Below the pieces are notes generated by a model. It was given only the letters and a program-made list of their open reading frames with translations, ran no database searches and was not told where the DNA came from. DNA of 64,000 bases from NCBI GenBank assembly GCA_965153455.1, contig OZ234500.1:6944001-7008000 (forward strand). Reading direction: 5' to 3'. This document shows, in pieces, positions 1 to 12,549 of this stretch (positions are counted from its first letter, which is position 1; each line of letters opens with the position of its first letter). A program made the translations under genes and the position numbers. This stretch comes from Sphagnum compactum. Lineage: Eukaryota; Bryophyta; Sphagnopsida; Sphagnales.

Positions 1-7
1 TAGTTAT

Positions 8-653
8 GGGTGTATGCACTCTAAGGTGGCTATTTTTTGGTGGATGCTCCATTCCCTGAAAGTCCATATGGTATTGTTGAAATTTTAATCTATTTTGATA
101 TCATTAATTTAGTGGGGAATTACATGGTGGTTAATGAACTAAAAAACCCATATGAAAATAAGTCATTTTAAACAATTTTTCAGTGTACATGTTAAAAAAA
201 TAAAAACTGAAATCCATCCAAAAATGATTATGATATGGACTTGTGAAAATATGGCTCATTTTAGGCCATTCAAAAGTCCATAACTTTTTTTTGGTTAATT
301 TTTTTCTAGCAATTATTTTGCACACATGTTCTTTTTGTTTTAACATATCATATATTGAGTCCCTATAATCTATCCCAAATAAAATTCATACACAAAAATG
401 CTTGTATATAGAGGCAGAAACAATAAACTAGTCCATATTTTTCAACTTCAAAAGTCCATTATTATATATTTTGTGTATATATATTGTAATTTTCTTTTAT
501 AGATGTCTTCTTCTTCAAGTTGACAATCTAAATCTAGTAAAAAAATTGAAAAATTATTGTTTTTATGCCATGTTAATAGCATGTAAATGCATGCCATTCT
601 ACAAAAAACTAAATTGTGACACAAAAAGTGAATCACCCTACCTTGCAACTACC
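8..653 (+). mobile_element. MITE family A, copy 1
   Basis: A non-coding inverted-repeat element. The left end (GGGTGTATGCAC at 8) and the reverse complement of the right end (GGTAGTTGCAAGG, ending at 653) are the two diverged termini seen in the other copies of this family, each followed by a GTGRYTCAYTTTT-like stretch. The whole interior aligns by eye, in inverted orientation, with 18,478-19,104, including shared blocks around 'tccatatttttcaactt' and 'atggctcattttaggcc'. Copies also lie at 14,391, 37,066 and 63,244. No target duplication is clear here. No protein is encoded; the short ORFs inside are chance. The superfamily is not assigned. Confidence 0.75.
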
Positions 654-1304
654 TTTACATATGTTGCACTTACAATTGATGAAGTAGCTAATGTGGACAA
701 TCAAAATTGGGTTTTAGTCCATCATGAATATTATGTGTTGAAAGATTGGTGACAAATTCCAATTTTGTTAATTATTGAACAAATTGTGGATGGCTCTTAT
801 ATTTCAAACAATCTCACAAATGTTTTTATGCACTCTTTTAACAACCATTGAGGGATTTCAAAATGTGACATTATTAAACAAGACCATGTGCCATTCATTG
901 TGGGTGTGCATTGCATGGTTGATTATGTTACAATTTGATAATGTTAAAAATCTCCAATTTGTTGACAATTACAAGCCTAGTTAGAAAACTTCATGTAATC
1001 TTTATATTCCTATTTTGCCAAAAGTTCAAAAACACACCTAAAGTTTATTAAATTATCCCAAATTATGCAAATAAAAGGAAATGAAATCCTACGCAATCTG
1101 AAGATGTGTTGGATTGCCATGTTATCACCCATGAAATGTTTTTTGAAACTATTTCTTAATGAAAATGGTAGTGGATTCACCATCACTTTGGTTGCCTCTA
1201 AACATGAATTATTTTGTGATGTGGAAATTATGTTATCTTTGACATATTTCATTCCCATGTTCATAAGAAGAAATTTTGTTCATTTTCACCCTCACCCATT
1301 GTAA
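640..1304 (+). pseudogene. hAT/ZMYM-like transposase relic, plus strand
   Basis: A decayed fragment of a plant hAT-superfamily transposase of the DUF4371/ZMYM-like kind. The recognisable order is an N-terminal RNase H-fold block (VALTIDEVANVDNQNW near 663-705), a VPFIVGVHCM block near 890-918 that corresponds to the family's 'HCMAHRTNLA' region, then a SLYSYFAKSS..LKFIKL..IM..KGNEILRN block at about 1,000-1,090 and W-I-A-M-L-S-P-M-K near 1,110. Reading it needs at least two frame changes (the frames opening at 471, 775 and 1,065 differ) and crosses several in-frame stops. The catalytic core is incomplete and no activity is possible. A related minus-strand relic lies at 61,500-63,160. The identity rests on recalled family patterns, not a search. 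Confidence 0.65.
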
Positions 1305-1922
1305 ATGCTATTTGATTTGATTACATTTCAATCACATTTGGCCATTTTAAGTTTACAAATGGCTTGTTGCACTAATTAATGGTCAATATTTCTTATAGTT
1401 GTAACATTCACTACATTGTTCACTTATGAGTATAATTTGGACCCTATTTTATTTTTAATCATTTAAAATTTCTTAAGTTGAAAATTAAAATAATCTTTAA
1501 CTTCATTTACACAATGTATAATAATGGGTTAATAGTTTTTTTGACATCTTTTCAACTATCAACATGGTACATGAATTGAACTATCCAATTTTATATGTTG
1601 AAAACATTGGTCATAAGTGAACAATTTTTTAATATATTACAATTTCTACATTTACATAAATTAATGTATGTTTTCCCATTTCTTATGTATGAATAAAATC
1701 ATGTTAATTTTTTTTAATTTTTAATTTTAATTAAATATTGTTTCTTTTATTTATTTTTATTAAATAATTAGCAAAAATTCTTTATTTCTTTTTTTTTACC
1801 ATGATTTAATATTTTTTTATAGTTTTTTCTATTACAAGTTTATTAAATATTCAAAGATGATTTTTTAATAAATTAAATAAATTAATGATTAAAAAATGGT
1901 GATCATAATGGTGACATCAACA
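1305..1922. other. AT-rich spacer, no feature seen
   Basis: Long A and T runs, no open frame with coding character, and no clear repeat structure. It follows the decayed transposase and may contain its unrecognisable 3' remainder. Confidence 0.5.
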
Positions 1923-2934
1923 TTTTTTCAATTTTGTGGTGTTGCTCAAGTGGCAGTCATCCACAAGAAAATTTAATCATGTTTTGGTAATTATAAACCA
2001 TATATGGAGGTATAAAATTATTAAATATTTTGGCTATGATTCCTTGAACCTATCGTAGAATTCTAGCCTTTAAGAAAAAATCAAATTTTGGTGAATTTAT
2101 TTTTTTTAATTTTAAAAAACCTTTGTTGATGTTGATGGCTCTTTTTAATGTTTACGAAATGGTGGAAATTCACATAAAAAAACCAATGAAGTACATCATT
2201 AATACTTATTTTAAAATTTCAATTTTTTTGGATAAATTTTATAATAATCTCAAAGATTGTTTTAAAGTTTTTAAATACATTTGATGTTGGAATTATTTAT
2301 GGGTTTAAAATTGGAGAAACTAAAAAATAACAATAATAAATCTTTGTTTGCATTTCCTTTGAATTTTCGTTTTTTTCAAATTTTTTTCAAAAGAAAATCA
2401 ACAAATTGTGAAAAATTTCCTCCAAAAAAAAAGTAAATAAAAAACGTTAGTTCGGGGGGTGGGGGGTGGGGGAGGGCTTAAATCCAACTATTTAAGGCTA
2501 AATTTTCACCAAACTATGTTGTTTTTACTTTTGCAAAAGAAATGATAGTAAAATATATTATTAAATCATTAGAAAAAATAATCTGAAAATAATGTTCTAA
2601 TATTTTTTTCAAAAGTGTGTAACAATTAATGTTAATAAACAAATATGGTCTTGAGAATTATAAATTGACTACTTAATTAACATTTCTTCTTGTGACCAAT
2701 TTTTACCAATTTAAAAGGGCATCAATATCAACAAAGGATTTCTTTTCTGAAGAGTAAAAATCAAATTTCATCAAATTTAAAAAACATACATCGTCAAACT
2801 TTTACAATTGGTTACAAGAGGTAGCTATAATATTGAAGAATTTAAACAACTTTTCAACTCCACAACTTGTCTATAGCCAAATGTGGTTAACTTTTTTTAT
2901 GGATGATCACTATTTGAACATCACAAAAGTGAAA
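1923..2934. mobile_element. Inverted-repeat element, family B, copy 1
   Basis: Arms of about 45 bp are inverted relative to each other. The left arm reads TTTTTTCAATTTTGTGGTGT followed by a GTCATCCACAA block. The right arm, reverse-complemented, reads TTTTTCACTTTTGTGATG followed by GTGATCATCCATAA. The arms are roughly 70 percent identical by eye. The same arm occurs at 13,446 (one side only) and as a pair at 40,967-41,593. The interior is non-coding and holds a G-rich tract at 2,454-2,476. No target duplication could be recognised, so the ends may be off by several bases. Confidence 0.55.
2454..2476 (+). repeat. G-rich tract with quadruplex pattern
   Basis: Four G runs of 6, 6, 5 and 3 bases are separated by single T, T and A bases, matching the simple G3+N1-7 quadruplex pattern. 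It lies inside family B copy 1. The other family B copies carry a C-rich tract at a comparable place (13,706-13,729 and about 41,250), so it appears to belong to the element. Confidence 0.7.
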
Positions 2935-5900
2935 AATATTTTTTACTTGATTATATTGGGGAAAATAAAACCTTATGGATGTGCTAAGAGTGATCTACTA
3001 TCAATATTGGTTGCAAGATGATCTAAAAGACAAGTTTGGACCAAATCTGAATGTCATCAAATCCTTTTATTTTTGCCCTTAAAATATTGGCCTTCAAGAA
3101 CAATGGGTTCTTCCATTGTTGGATGCTACAACACAAGATTTGCAAATATCCACCTTTGTTTTGTTGAAACAATTCATGGGCTACCATGACCCCTCCACAT
3201 TTGCTTAATCCTTTGATCTTATTTGGAGAGGATTGATTAGTAGTTAGATTGTTAAACACCACATCCCAAAGTACATTAAGTTAACAAAAGTTGCAGTTGT
3301 TCAAGTGATTAAATTAATCAAGGATGAACTCATGTTCAACACTCTAAACTTCATGAAATCAAAGTGAAGGAACAAGCTTACCATTCACCTTGATTTGGTG
3401 ATTCAAATGTTTCCACAAATATTTTATATTCTTGAGAATTTTCTTTAAGGCTTATAGGGATGTTGCCATCCAAGAATGGAAAGCAATGTTTGTTCAATAT
3501 GTTTTTGATGCATAATTTGAACCTTTTTTTATTTTGTAAAATACTTAAAATGTGCGGCAAGTTGCTTCTTGAAACTTGTTATGCTAATTGTAATTGGTGC
3601 AATTTCTACAAAGATCATTAAACTATGAATGATTTTGGTGGCTTTCATTTTTATAAGCATGGCTTGTTTGGAACAACACATCGACAAATCAACACAAAGG
3701 CCAACTATTGGTTTTCCTAATAACTCTAACCTCCATTGCTTGTGCAAGTTAAACATGTGTTGCAATGGGCAAGGTAGTTTTTGCCAACTTTAATTCCCCC
3801 ACATGACATTTTCATTTAAAAAGTTTAGATAGTTTAATCCAATCTTTGGATTTATAGGTTTTCTTCACAACAAATTACAACTTACTCAACATTGATTTTC
3901 AGGCATTTATTAATTTAATTTGAAAACCAAATAATTCATTTTGCATAACATTTCAAAAACAATTTGAAGTCACTACCCAAATGGCACAGAAAGTAGTAAA
4001 TAATTGTAGATTTTGGCATATGAGATCACCAAAAATTCCACTTTTACAAGTTCAAAAATAAACACTTATGCACATAAACAACACTTATGATATAGAATTG
4101 AGTTCATTACACCATGAACATTACAACTTAAATGTTTAATGTTCAATTGCCTTCTTAGCATGCATTAGTATAAATCTTCAAATATGATTGAGTTTATGAC
4201 TATTATTCCAATCATAAAAGGACAAAAATGATTAATAACCCTAAAGTTATTGTGGACAAGTTGTTTAAGACAATAGTCATTTAGAACATGAAGTGGCACA
4301 ATTATGTGAGAAATATCATCCATTAGTAATAAAGGACATATGTGAAGTCATTAGTGATAGTTTAGTCATCATTTAATTTTTTTATTATTATAAATTGGAC
4401 CCAAACATTTGGGGAACATTTTTAGTTTATAATATCTATCACTATAAATTTATTATATATAATATTAATAATAATATATATTTTTATTTCAATTATTTTT
4501 CATCCTATCACTTGTTGACACGTGTCACCACTTAACTTAAGTGGTTTAAGTAGGTACAAAATATTCAATCAATATTCCAATGTTGACCACAATGCATGTC
4601 ATTAATGAAGTTTGATCCTTAGACATCAAGAATGGAGTTCAACTCCTTTAACACCAAGCCACCCCACTTCTTATGTAAATAATCTAATTTTTATTTTATT
4701 TATACCATAATTCATTTAAACATTACACAAAACTTCAAATTTAATAATTCATACCTTATTAATAATTTGTGCAATGAGAAAATTGAAAATTTAATCATAA
4801 ATTTCCTTCAACACTGTACAAAATTATATAATTTATTTTTTTGAATATAAATTCAATTCAAACGTGAAAATTATTTGAATTTTCTTATTGAATAACATTT
4901 GAATGACCATATTTTGGAAAAATTAAATTCAGACACATGATTTGTAAATGAAAAAACTTTATGATTAATACATGAGTAAATCAAATATACATCTTTCATA
5001 TCTTAAACCTTCATTTGGTTTAGGAATTTATATTATACAATTTTGTTTCCAATATATCATAATTTTACTAATAACTTTAATTTAGACATTTGAATCCATA
5101 TAATATATCCACATAAAATATTTATTAATGGATCATAAATTAATTATATCTATTTTTAATTTTATATTAGTCATATTAAATATGAGGTATAAATTTAATT
5201 TAATTATTTTAGTTTAATTTGAATATTAATTAATTAATATTAAAAATATTCACAAATTTTTTTATATTAAAATTTTTATTCATTTTACACGTATAATAAA
5301 ATATAATTGTGTAATAAAATTTTTTACACATGTAAATAAAATTATTTACTGTGATATATATATAAATTATAATTTTTATTTGAATTTATGATAAAAGTTT
5401 AATGTAAAAATAAATTATATATTTTCCACATCTTGCACTTCTATTTTATTTTTAACTTAACATATATAATATTATTTATAATATATCATATGTTTACAAG
5501 TAAATTTTATTTCAATGGATAATATTTAATTTAATCACATTGAATATTTAAAATGGATTATATATCAAGTATATTTAAGAAAAATGTAATAAAGGTTTAT
5601 ATATTACCTATATGTATAATATTAATCAAAATCAATTCCTTACATGTTGTAATTTATTATGTCCATTTGTACTCATATTAAATTACTGATAATCAATTTT
5701 GTATCATTGTAAAATAATTGTATGACTACATTGTTTTTGTAATGACACATCATTTTGTTATTAATTATAAATGTTATATGGATGAAAACTTACAATGAAA
5801 ACAATGTCATCTTCTTATTATCGTGCATCATCATCTACTAGTCAAATGCACCACTAATATATGACTACATCTTTTTCCACATATGATTTGAAGTAATATC
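2935..5900. other. AT-rich intergenic sequence
   Basis: No gene is recognised. 3,020-3,770 has several short minus-strand open stretches that read like decayed coding sequence, but no motif is identifiable. 4,380-5,700 is extremely AT-rich with many TATAT and AATTAATT runs. A perfect 12-bp palindrome with an ACGT core sits at 4,516-4,527 (listed separately). Confidence 0.5.
4516..4527. promoter_or_regulatory. Perfect palindrome TGACACGTGTCA (G-box/ABRE-like)
   Basis: The palindrome contains the CACGTG core bound by plant bZIP and bHLH factors. No gene lies near enough to make it a functional promoter element, so this is only a sequence match that may be fortuitous. Confidence 0.25.
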
Positions 5901-5937
5901 TTATGACTACAATTAATTATATAGTTGTTTAAAACAT

Positions 5938-6105
5938 CTAGTCATTGATTTCTTGGTTGCAAAGGATAGAATTCCTTCTAAGGATGCTTGTATTCATAAA
6001 CTAGAATTTTGCAAGTTTCATTCACATTGTTTAGTCCACAAACTTATTCAAATTATGAAGCCCAATGCAACAAAAAAAAATTCAATTAACTATTAAACGC
6101 GTGCA
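5938..6105 (+). pseudogene. Unrecognised coding-like fragment
   Basis: A plus-strand stretch reads openly for about 50 codons with varied amino-acid content (VIDFLVAKDRIPSKD, then HKLEFCKFHSHCLVHKL), in contrast to the low-complexity AT sequence around it. It then meets a stop near 6,094. The family is not recognised. It could be a fragment of a transposase or captured gene, or chance. Confidence 0.25.
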
Positions 6106-7490
6106 ATGACATGGAATTCAAATAAGCTACAAACGATAATAAAAAACAATATCAATGAACCAAGGAGTTGGGTGGTGGGAGAAAAAGCTAGAGCTATTGA
6201 CAATACATTTGTACAAAAAACACCTCACACACGATAGTCAAGAGAAAATTAGTAAACAATCCAATCCATATAAAATTATGAAAAAATTCAAAGAAATATA
6301 TATACAATAATGTGAGGAATAAACTTTTAAGCATTGCCATGGGGGTTGGGTAATTGTAGTGACAATCCACAAAACAACCTTGTTGAAATGAATTAAAAAA
6401 CAAAACATTTTGTTGTTTAATGCCAAAAAACAGTTTGTTAAATAAATTGGTATCACATTTTTAAACATGGTAATTATAGGTCCCCAATCACATGCATGCC
6501 CTTTTGTAGCTCATATATAATATACCCCTCTTCATCATTTGGACCATGCATTTAGTAATATCCTCAATTTTAAGATAACCATGAGAAGTGGTTATGAGGT
6601 CAATTGAAGTTTGCTCAATATTACATTCATTTTTCTAAAACTGAATATTACCTTTCAAATTGAAAGAAATGGCATCTTCCTAATTTCACTCCCAAACACA
6701 TTTTGCAAGTGATAAGATTATGATCTCTTCAATTGAATATAGTATTGTTGTCCATGTAACATTTAGTAAACTCTAAACAAGCCTTTGAAAACCTAGTTTG
6801 TAAACCTAGTTTGTCACTCCTTGGAATCTATAGATGCATTCTTCAACTCAAAAGGTAAGCATTACAATTCATGCAAGTAACCCAACTGTGTTCATCAAGG
6901 TTGAAAATGTAATCTTCACCTCGTGACATGCAAATTTCATACCCAAATCATGAATCAAAATGTTGAACAGCCCCCTAAATGACCAACAAAATATAAAATC
7001 ACCTGTAGTAATGACATGGTGGGTGAAATCACATTACAGTGTTCATAAAATCATATTTTATGACAAATTTTACAAGATTAGACAAGCTATAATTGACCAT
7101 GGAATTAAGTAGAAGCGATTTAGATGTGAAAAAGACTCAACAAAAGAATATATACAGGATCATATTCCAGATTTCATGAACAAATTTTGAGTTGTTGTAA
7201 CATATTGACCTTTTGAATATTATCAAAGTCCCTATCATAGTCCTTAATGTATGAGTAGGGATTGAATACAATGTACAACTTCATATATTGCCCATTTTAC
7301 TAAATGTATTTGCGTCAAATATAATGTAAAGGAGGAAAATTCGAATAAATGTTTATGACTAGCATCCTGTAATGTACAACGCACACAAAATATCCATAAT
7401 TCAACATGGATATTTTCCACAAAAGTCAAACAAGATAAAAGGAGCCACAAAGGATGTCATGTAAGGTTTTCAAAACCCATCCCAAAAGAG
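6106..7490. other. Intergenic, nothing recognised
   Basis: Mixed AT-rich sequence. Overlapping short minus-strand ORFs at 6,194-6,468 and 7,244-7,450 have no recognisable motif and look like chance openings. Confidence 0.4.
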
Positions 7491-8497
7491 GAAATTTTCC
7501 CCCTAATACACTACAAAAATCCCACAGAACTTTTACAAACTAGTGAATGTGTCTGAGGCACAAGTGGGATCACAGCTACTAAGTATAGTTTACCAGGTAC
7601 CCAAGAGCCTAATACCTAATGATCAAAGGGTGTCTCAAGTGTTCTCTACAGCTATAGAAACTGGGGTGGGGATTGCTGGTTATAGCCCATAGACAATGAA
7701 AAATCTGGGTTGATAGCCTACAGTATTTTTGGCACCCACATACACAACACTAGTGTTGACTTACACATACATAGATTGATTTAATTTGAGATGAGTCCAA
7801 ATGAGTTCAAGATTTTCAAAGCACAATGCTTGTCTTTGAGGAGGAATTCTGTCAATGAGAAGACGTACATGTAAAGGTGCAAAATGTGAGAGGGAGCATG
7901 GGAACTTGGAGATTGGGTTTGACAAAACTGGTTCTCATGGAATGTGATCTGTTGGACTGACATGCATGAATGCCGAAAGTACGACAAGGTAGAGTTGTGC
8001 AGAGTTCCTCTACCATTAGCAAATATCACTGGATTCTGGGAACCTGGAAGTGAAAGAAAGAAAGCACTAGAAGTAGTCATGCTCCAGCAAAAAAACTAAG
8101 TAACCTAATTCACCTTACACAAATCAATACTCCACACTGCCTGTGAGGAGATATAATCCTCTGCAATGCAAAGCTTCGCCCAGTGGAGTAATCTTTCACC
8201 AAAGCATTCAGTTGCACCAAAGCAAACATCAAAGCTCAAGCCTTGTGTCCTTTGTGTGCTGTGAAAACATGGCAAGAAAATAGCACATATCTATACAGGA
8301 CCAACCATAGATATGAGCAGTAGTTGGAGTCCAATGGGATTCAGATGATGATGCTGAGGAATCAGAGGAACTGAAACAAAGGGTAATTCAACAGGAAATA
8401 AGAAGCATCACAAGCTAAGCATTGAAGTATGCGTATGGGTGCAGTTCAAGAACTTATGAGCTGCTACTTCCAGAGTGGTTGGCAAAGGTTGGTTATG

Positions 8498-8529
8498 AGC
8501 TTGTGAATAACCACCATTATTCACAAGCT
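8498..8529. repeat. Perfect 13-bp stem, 6-nt loop hairpin
   Basis: AGCTTGTGAATAA (8,498-8,510) is followed by the loop CCACCA (8,511-8,516) and its exact reverse complement TTATTCACAAGCT (8,517-8,529). The stem has no mismatch. No T-tract follows and it is too short for a typical plant pre-miRNA, so its role is unknown. Confidence 0.85.
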
Positions 8530-8640
8530 ATGGAATCCTGACAGGGCCCCCTGTTATTCAGAAATTGGGTTCTGTTTCCTCTGCCACAGATTAGGATGAT
8601 GACCACCCTAAAGTCCATGGAAGTGCCCCAGAAGTGCAAG

Positions 8641-8705
8641 CAAGCCCCTGTCAAGGATATAGTTGCCTTGGTGCTAAGGCAAACACCTTAGTGAGTAGGG
8701 GCTTG
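8641..8705. repeat. Nested inverted repeat
   Basis: The outer arms CAAGCCCCT (8,641-8,649) and AGGGGCTTG (8,697-8,705) are perfect complements. Within them CTAAGG (8,674-8,679) pairs with CCTTAG (8,686-8,691). If transcribed this would fold into a two-tier stem. Confidence 0.7.
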
Positions 8706-9929
8706 AAGTGCTACTGAGGAGCCTCCTACCTTAGATAATGCCTCTAGAGCACAATAGAGCATTTGAAAAGGATTCTCTCCCTCTTTCACAACATCAATGA
8801 CCTGTACAAATCAAACCTTCTGATGACAACTCCATATGACGAAGGTCATGATACTCAGTGGGAAATTACAGAGCAACCTCCAGAACCTGGTCCTGCATGG
8901 AATGTGCATCATAGGGTGCACTGTAGCCAAAACCCTAAACCCTAACTCACTTCCTGAAGCAGAATGACTCCAGCTTTTGTGATAGCAAGGAAGAGAAACA
9001 AACTTTCTTCCTAACATCAAGTCATGCCTGTAATGAACTTGTGTCAAAAACTACCTATTAAACTTATACTGCAGAAACTCAATGTCCAAATGTCTGCAGT
9101 TGTTGTAAGTACCTTCACAATAGTGGTGACTACCTATTTAGATTAGCAGACTCCTTGGCTGAAACCAATCATCTCCACAAAATCAGTGCCTGGGGTCCAA
9201 GAACACTTGTGTCCACAGAACCTGCACTTACAAGGATGCCAAACCTCTCACGGAGTGAATTGTTGCCACCATGGCATCCCCTTGATAGTTGTTCTCCTGT
9301 CACAACTGAACAAGACCGGTGGCACTTGAAAGACATCCATAAGGATGATAAAAATTCAACATACTAAATTGGAAACACTTGGTGGTTAGCAGTTAGCACA
9401 GTGAAGCCCAAGTGGATACTACAGTTTAACATCAAATCATGCAAGGTGTATATACAGCCAAGAGAGTGGTCCAGCAAAACAGTATCTTCAGAAGTACTGA
9501 GAATTGAGAGACAACCCAACAATAATAAGGTTATGGATATTTGAGATTTGACAATACAACAGCAAGCAATCAGCCAGCATGAAATAAGAGGAAACTTGTC
9601 AACCCAAGAGAAAAGAGAAAACAAAGAGCATGAAACAGAATTGAGGAGTGGTTTGAACAACAATAGCACCATCAAGGACCTTCAACAGCAACAATTGTAT
9701 GGTATTGACCACTTACCATAACATCTCCATGGACTTTCATCAGTTCTGCAAAATTGGTAGAGCCCAATAATATCCAATAAAAACCGACATACTAAATTTC
9801 TGTGAACAAGGTTTGTCAGTAACTGGAAAACTCAGCTACTTCAATGAACGTTAAAGGAGAGGAGAAGAAGACCAAACAACCCTGAATGGAAAGAGGACAA
9901 CACAAAAAACAGAGAGCAAAGAGAAAGGA

Positions 9930-9954
9930 AAAAAGAAAGAAAGAAAGAAAGAAA
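9930..9954 (+). repeat. (AAGA)n microsatellite
   Basis: About five tandem AAAG/AAGA units in a purine-rich stretch; simple-sequence repeat only. Confidence 0.85.
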
Positions 9955-11698
9955 TGGAAATGACACAAAATAGGAATGAGGAAGAAAACAGAGAGAGAAC
10001 AAGGATAAATTGAGAGCAAGAACCTTGAGAGGATATATTCGAACACAAAAATGAAAATCATGTTTCTGAGACTCTCCAGCAAATTCCCAGACAGATATTG
10101 TCATGAACAACATTCTTCCATGCTGCTCATATACTCCACCAAAGGCCAGACCTGTAGCTTAATTCAGCTCTGTTTCTATACATGAGGCAATGGAAATGCA
10201 AAGACCAACATGCAAATCCATTTTATTTCAGAGCTAGCATATTCTATGGTGATGAGACATTGTGATAGCATCATATCTCTGCTGGGGTTATAGCACAGCC
10301 AAAAAAACAGATCCACAAGTAAGGCTCACAAGCAAGGCTCTTGCTTTCTATCGTGAGTTCATGAGCTTCTCACACATTGGATCATTGTGTTTGATTTGTC
10401 TTTAGCCATGTTACTGGTAAACCCATCCCACTGTCTCCACAAACAGAATTCTCCACAAAATGATGCATAAATCTGGTTTACAGTTCTAATGCAGGGAGTT
10501 TGTTGGACATGATGCAATACACCAGATTCATACCATCAGGACTGACTGGATTGACATTGCAAAATTCAGCCTGTGAGTGACAGAACATGAGCATTTCAGT
10601 AGGTGAGTTGTGTCACATATGCATTCTTATATTGCAGACACAGCTTAATTTGGAGATTAATTTCCAACTGCTTGTTGTATGCTGGCCTTTATATTTGGAG
10701 TTTACTCTTCTCTTCTCTCCTCTTCTCTTCTTCCTGTAGCTTGCTGTTAAGGTCTCTTGACAAGTGGTTTGAAATCTCTCTGAACTTTTTTTATCAGGTT
10801 ATTCCTCAATCTCTATTTGGGTTGCTTGAATCATAAGTATATACTGAGTTCACAATACAGTCAAAGGTTTGCCAATACAGACAATATCCTTCCTAGGAAA
10901 GAGGAGTGATCTTATGCCTACTCAGGGAAATTATCCCTAATTGTAGACTTAAGCTCCATCCCACTCTTAAGGAATAGGCTTAAGAACCCTCCCCCTCCTG
11001 CACCTCGTGATCTACATATGTTTAGTTTCATGACAATTTTTGTCTTGTGCTTTATGATGGATAACAGCCACGAGACTTTTACCCAAAATGCGGGGCTTGG
11101 ACTCAGCTACTACCTTGTCCTCAGCCCTTATCTGGGAATATTGCCCCCATGTCCTGGGGCTTTACCCTACACAAAAGGCATGTATTGAACAACAAGCTCA
11201 TTATTTCAATGTCTAAACGATCACCATAAGTCCAACTCTTTCGTGGAAACTGATAATGCAGATGCAGCACAGACAACTTTGGCAAACAATCCACCAACAT
11301 TAGTGAAGCAAAACAATATAACTGTTGAAGTCACAAAGAGATGGCTGCAATCCAGGTCAACAAGGGGTAGAAGATGAAAAGCAATAGCAGAATAGAAGGC
11401 TGTGAAATGGCCCTAACCTTAACTTGTAGATGCATTTGAAAACCCAAATGCTAGATTACCTAGAAATAAGAGTCCTCAAAATATATGTGCCCTAAGTCCA
11501 ACTTTAGGCCTGAATTTTAGTGCATTGTGAACAAGAGAAGATAAACTACAACCAAAAGAAATTAGGTATCCAGAAGTCTCTTGTTTTCCTTTCTCCCTTT
11601 TAATACCTTTTTGTCTTTTATTTCCTTGCAACAGAATTTGGCAGGTTAAATCAGTTATTGGAGTCAGGTTTAGAGTAAGTCATGTGCATTATGCCTCG

Positions 11699-12075
11699 GT
11701 TTTTCTATCACTAATTATACTATTGTGTTGAGCACTCCTAAAAACCTCCAACAAGATTTGTAGTGTATTTGGAGGAATGCTTACAGAACCATTAAGGTCT
11801 CCACAGGGCATTTTGGAGAACAGAATGCACAGAATGAACACTGCATCTTTTTTTCCCCCATGATACCCAGTGGACTGGAAAATTAAAATTAAAATCATCA
11901 ATTTTTACACCATGTAATGCCCTTGGCCATGGGCAGGCATTGGGCCTGCCTCAGCTCCATCTCACACACGCCCTTATTCCAGTAATGCTCATGGCCTAAG
12001 GCATTAACCTACACTGATGTGTTACTCCATTTTTTCTATCACTCATACTTTTGTGTTGGGTACTCCTAAAAACCT
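11699..12075 (+). repeat. Short direct repeat, two copies 330 bp apart
   Basis: A roughly 47-bp block at 11,699-11,747 (TTTTTCTATCAC... ACTCCTAAAAACCT) recurs at 12,031-12,075 in the same orientation with a few substitutions and small indels. Each copy is followed by unrelated sequence, so this looks like a local duplication and not an LTR pair. Confidence 0.65.
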
Positions 12076-12517
12076 TTCAGAAACCTTAGACTACTGTATA
12101 GAATCTCTTGTACCACCTCGAAACACTGACAAGCCTGGGGCTCCAAGTTTGTATTGCTGCAGCTACAACTGTCTATGTGCAGTAGTAATGAACTGCAGAA
12201 TCATATGTACAAGTTAATGTATATGTACATCTGTACCCTGGGATGGCCCATGACCTAGCAGGTATAACATGGGACAGCACAAGCCTGAAATTTACAAAAT
12301 TTAATTGTTCAGATATGCTGAACTCAGTTGACAAATTGGATAACAGATGTTAATCAGCCTCAAATGTTGTACAAAAATTATGTGCAACAAAAGGTTCTTA
12401 GTAGACAAGTTTGTGGAATTCAAGTGGATTAGAGACAGTACTAACATCTAAAGTGATTGGGTCATTGGATCAGATGATCCCTGTAGCTGGGACATGCTTT
12501 GGCCTGCAACAAGCAAG

Positions 12518-12520
<3 letters not shown>

Positions 12521-12548
<28 letters not shown>

Positions 12549-12549
12549 T
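12521..12549. repeat. (TA)n microsatellite
   Basis: About 14 uninterrupted TA units. Confidence 0.95.

Noticed and set aside
9816-10113. Three overlapping minus-strand ORFs rich in Phe, Leu and Ser, resembling membrane segments
   Set aside because: They arise from an AAGA/GGAA purine-rich stretch read in all minus frames; low complexity, not a gene.
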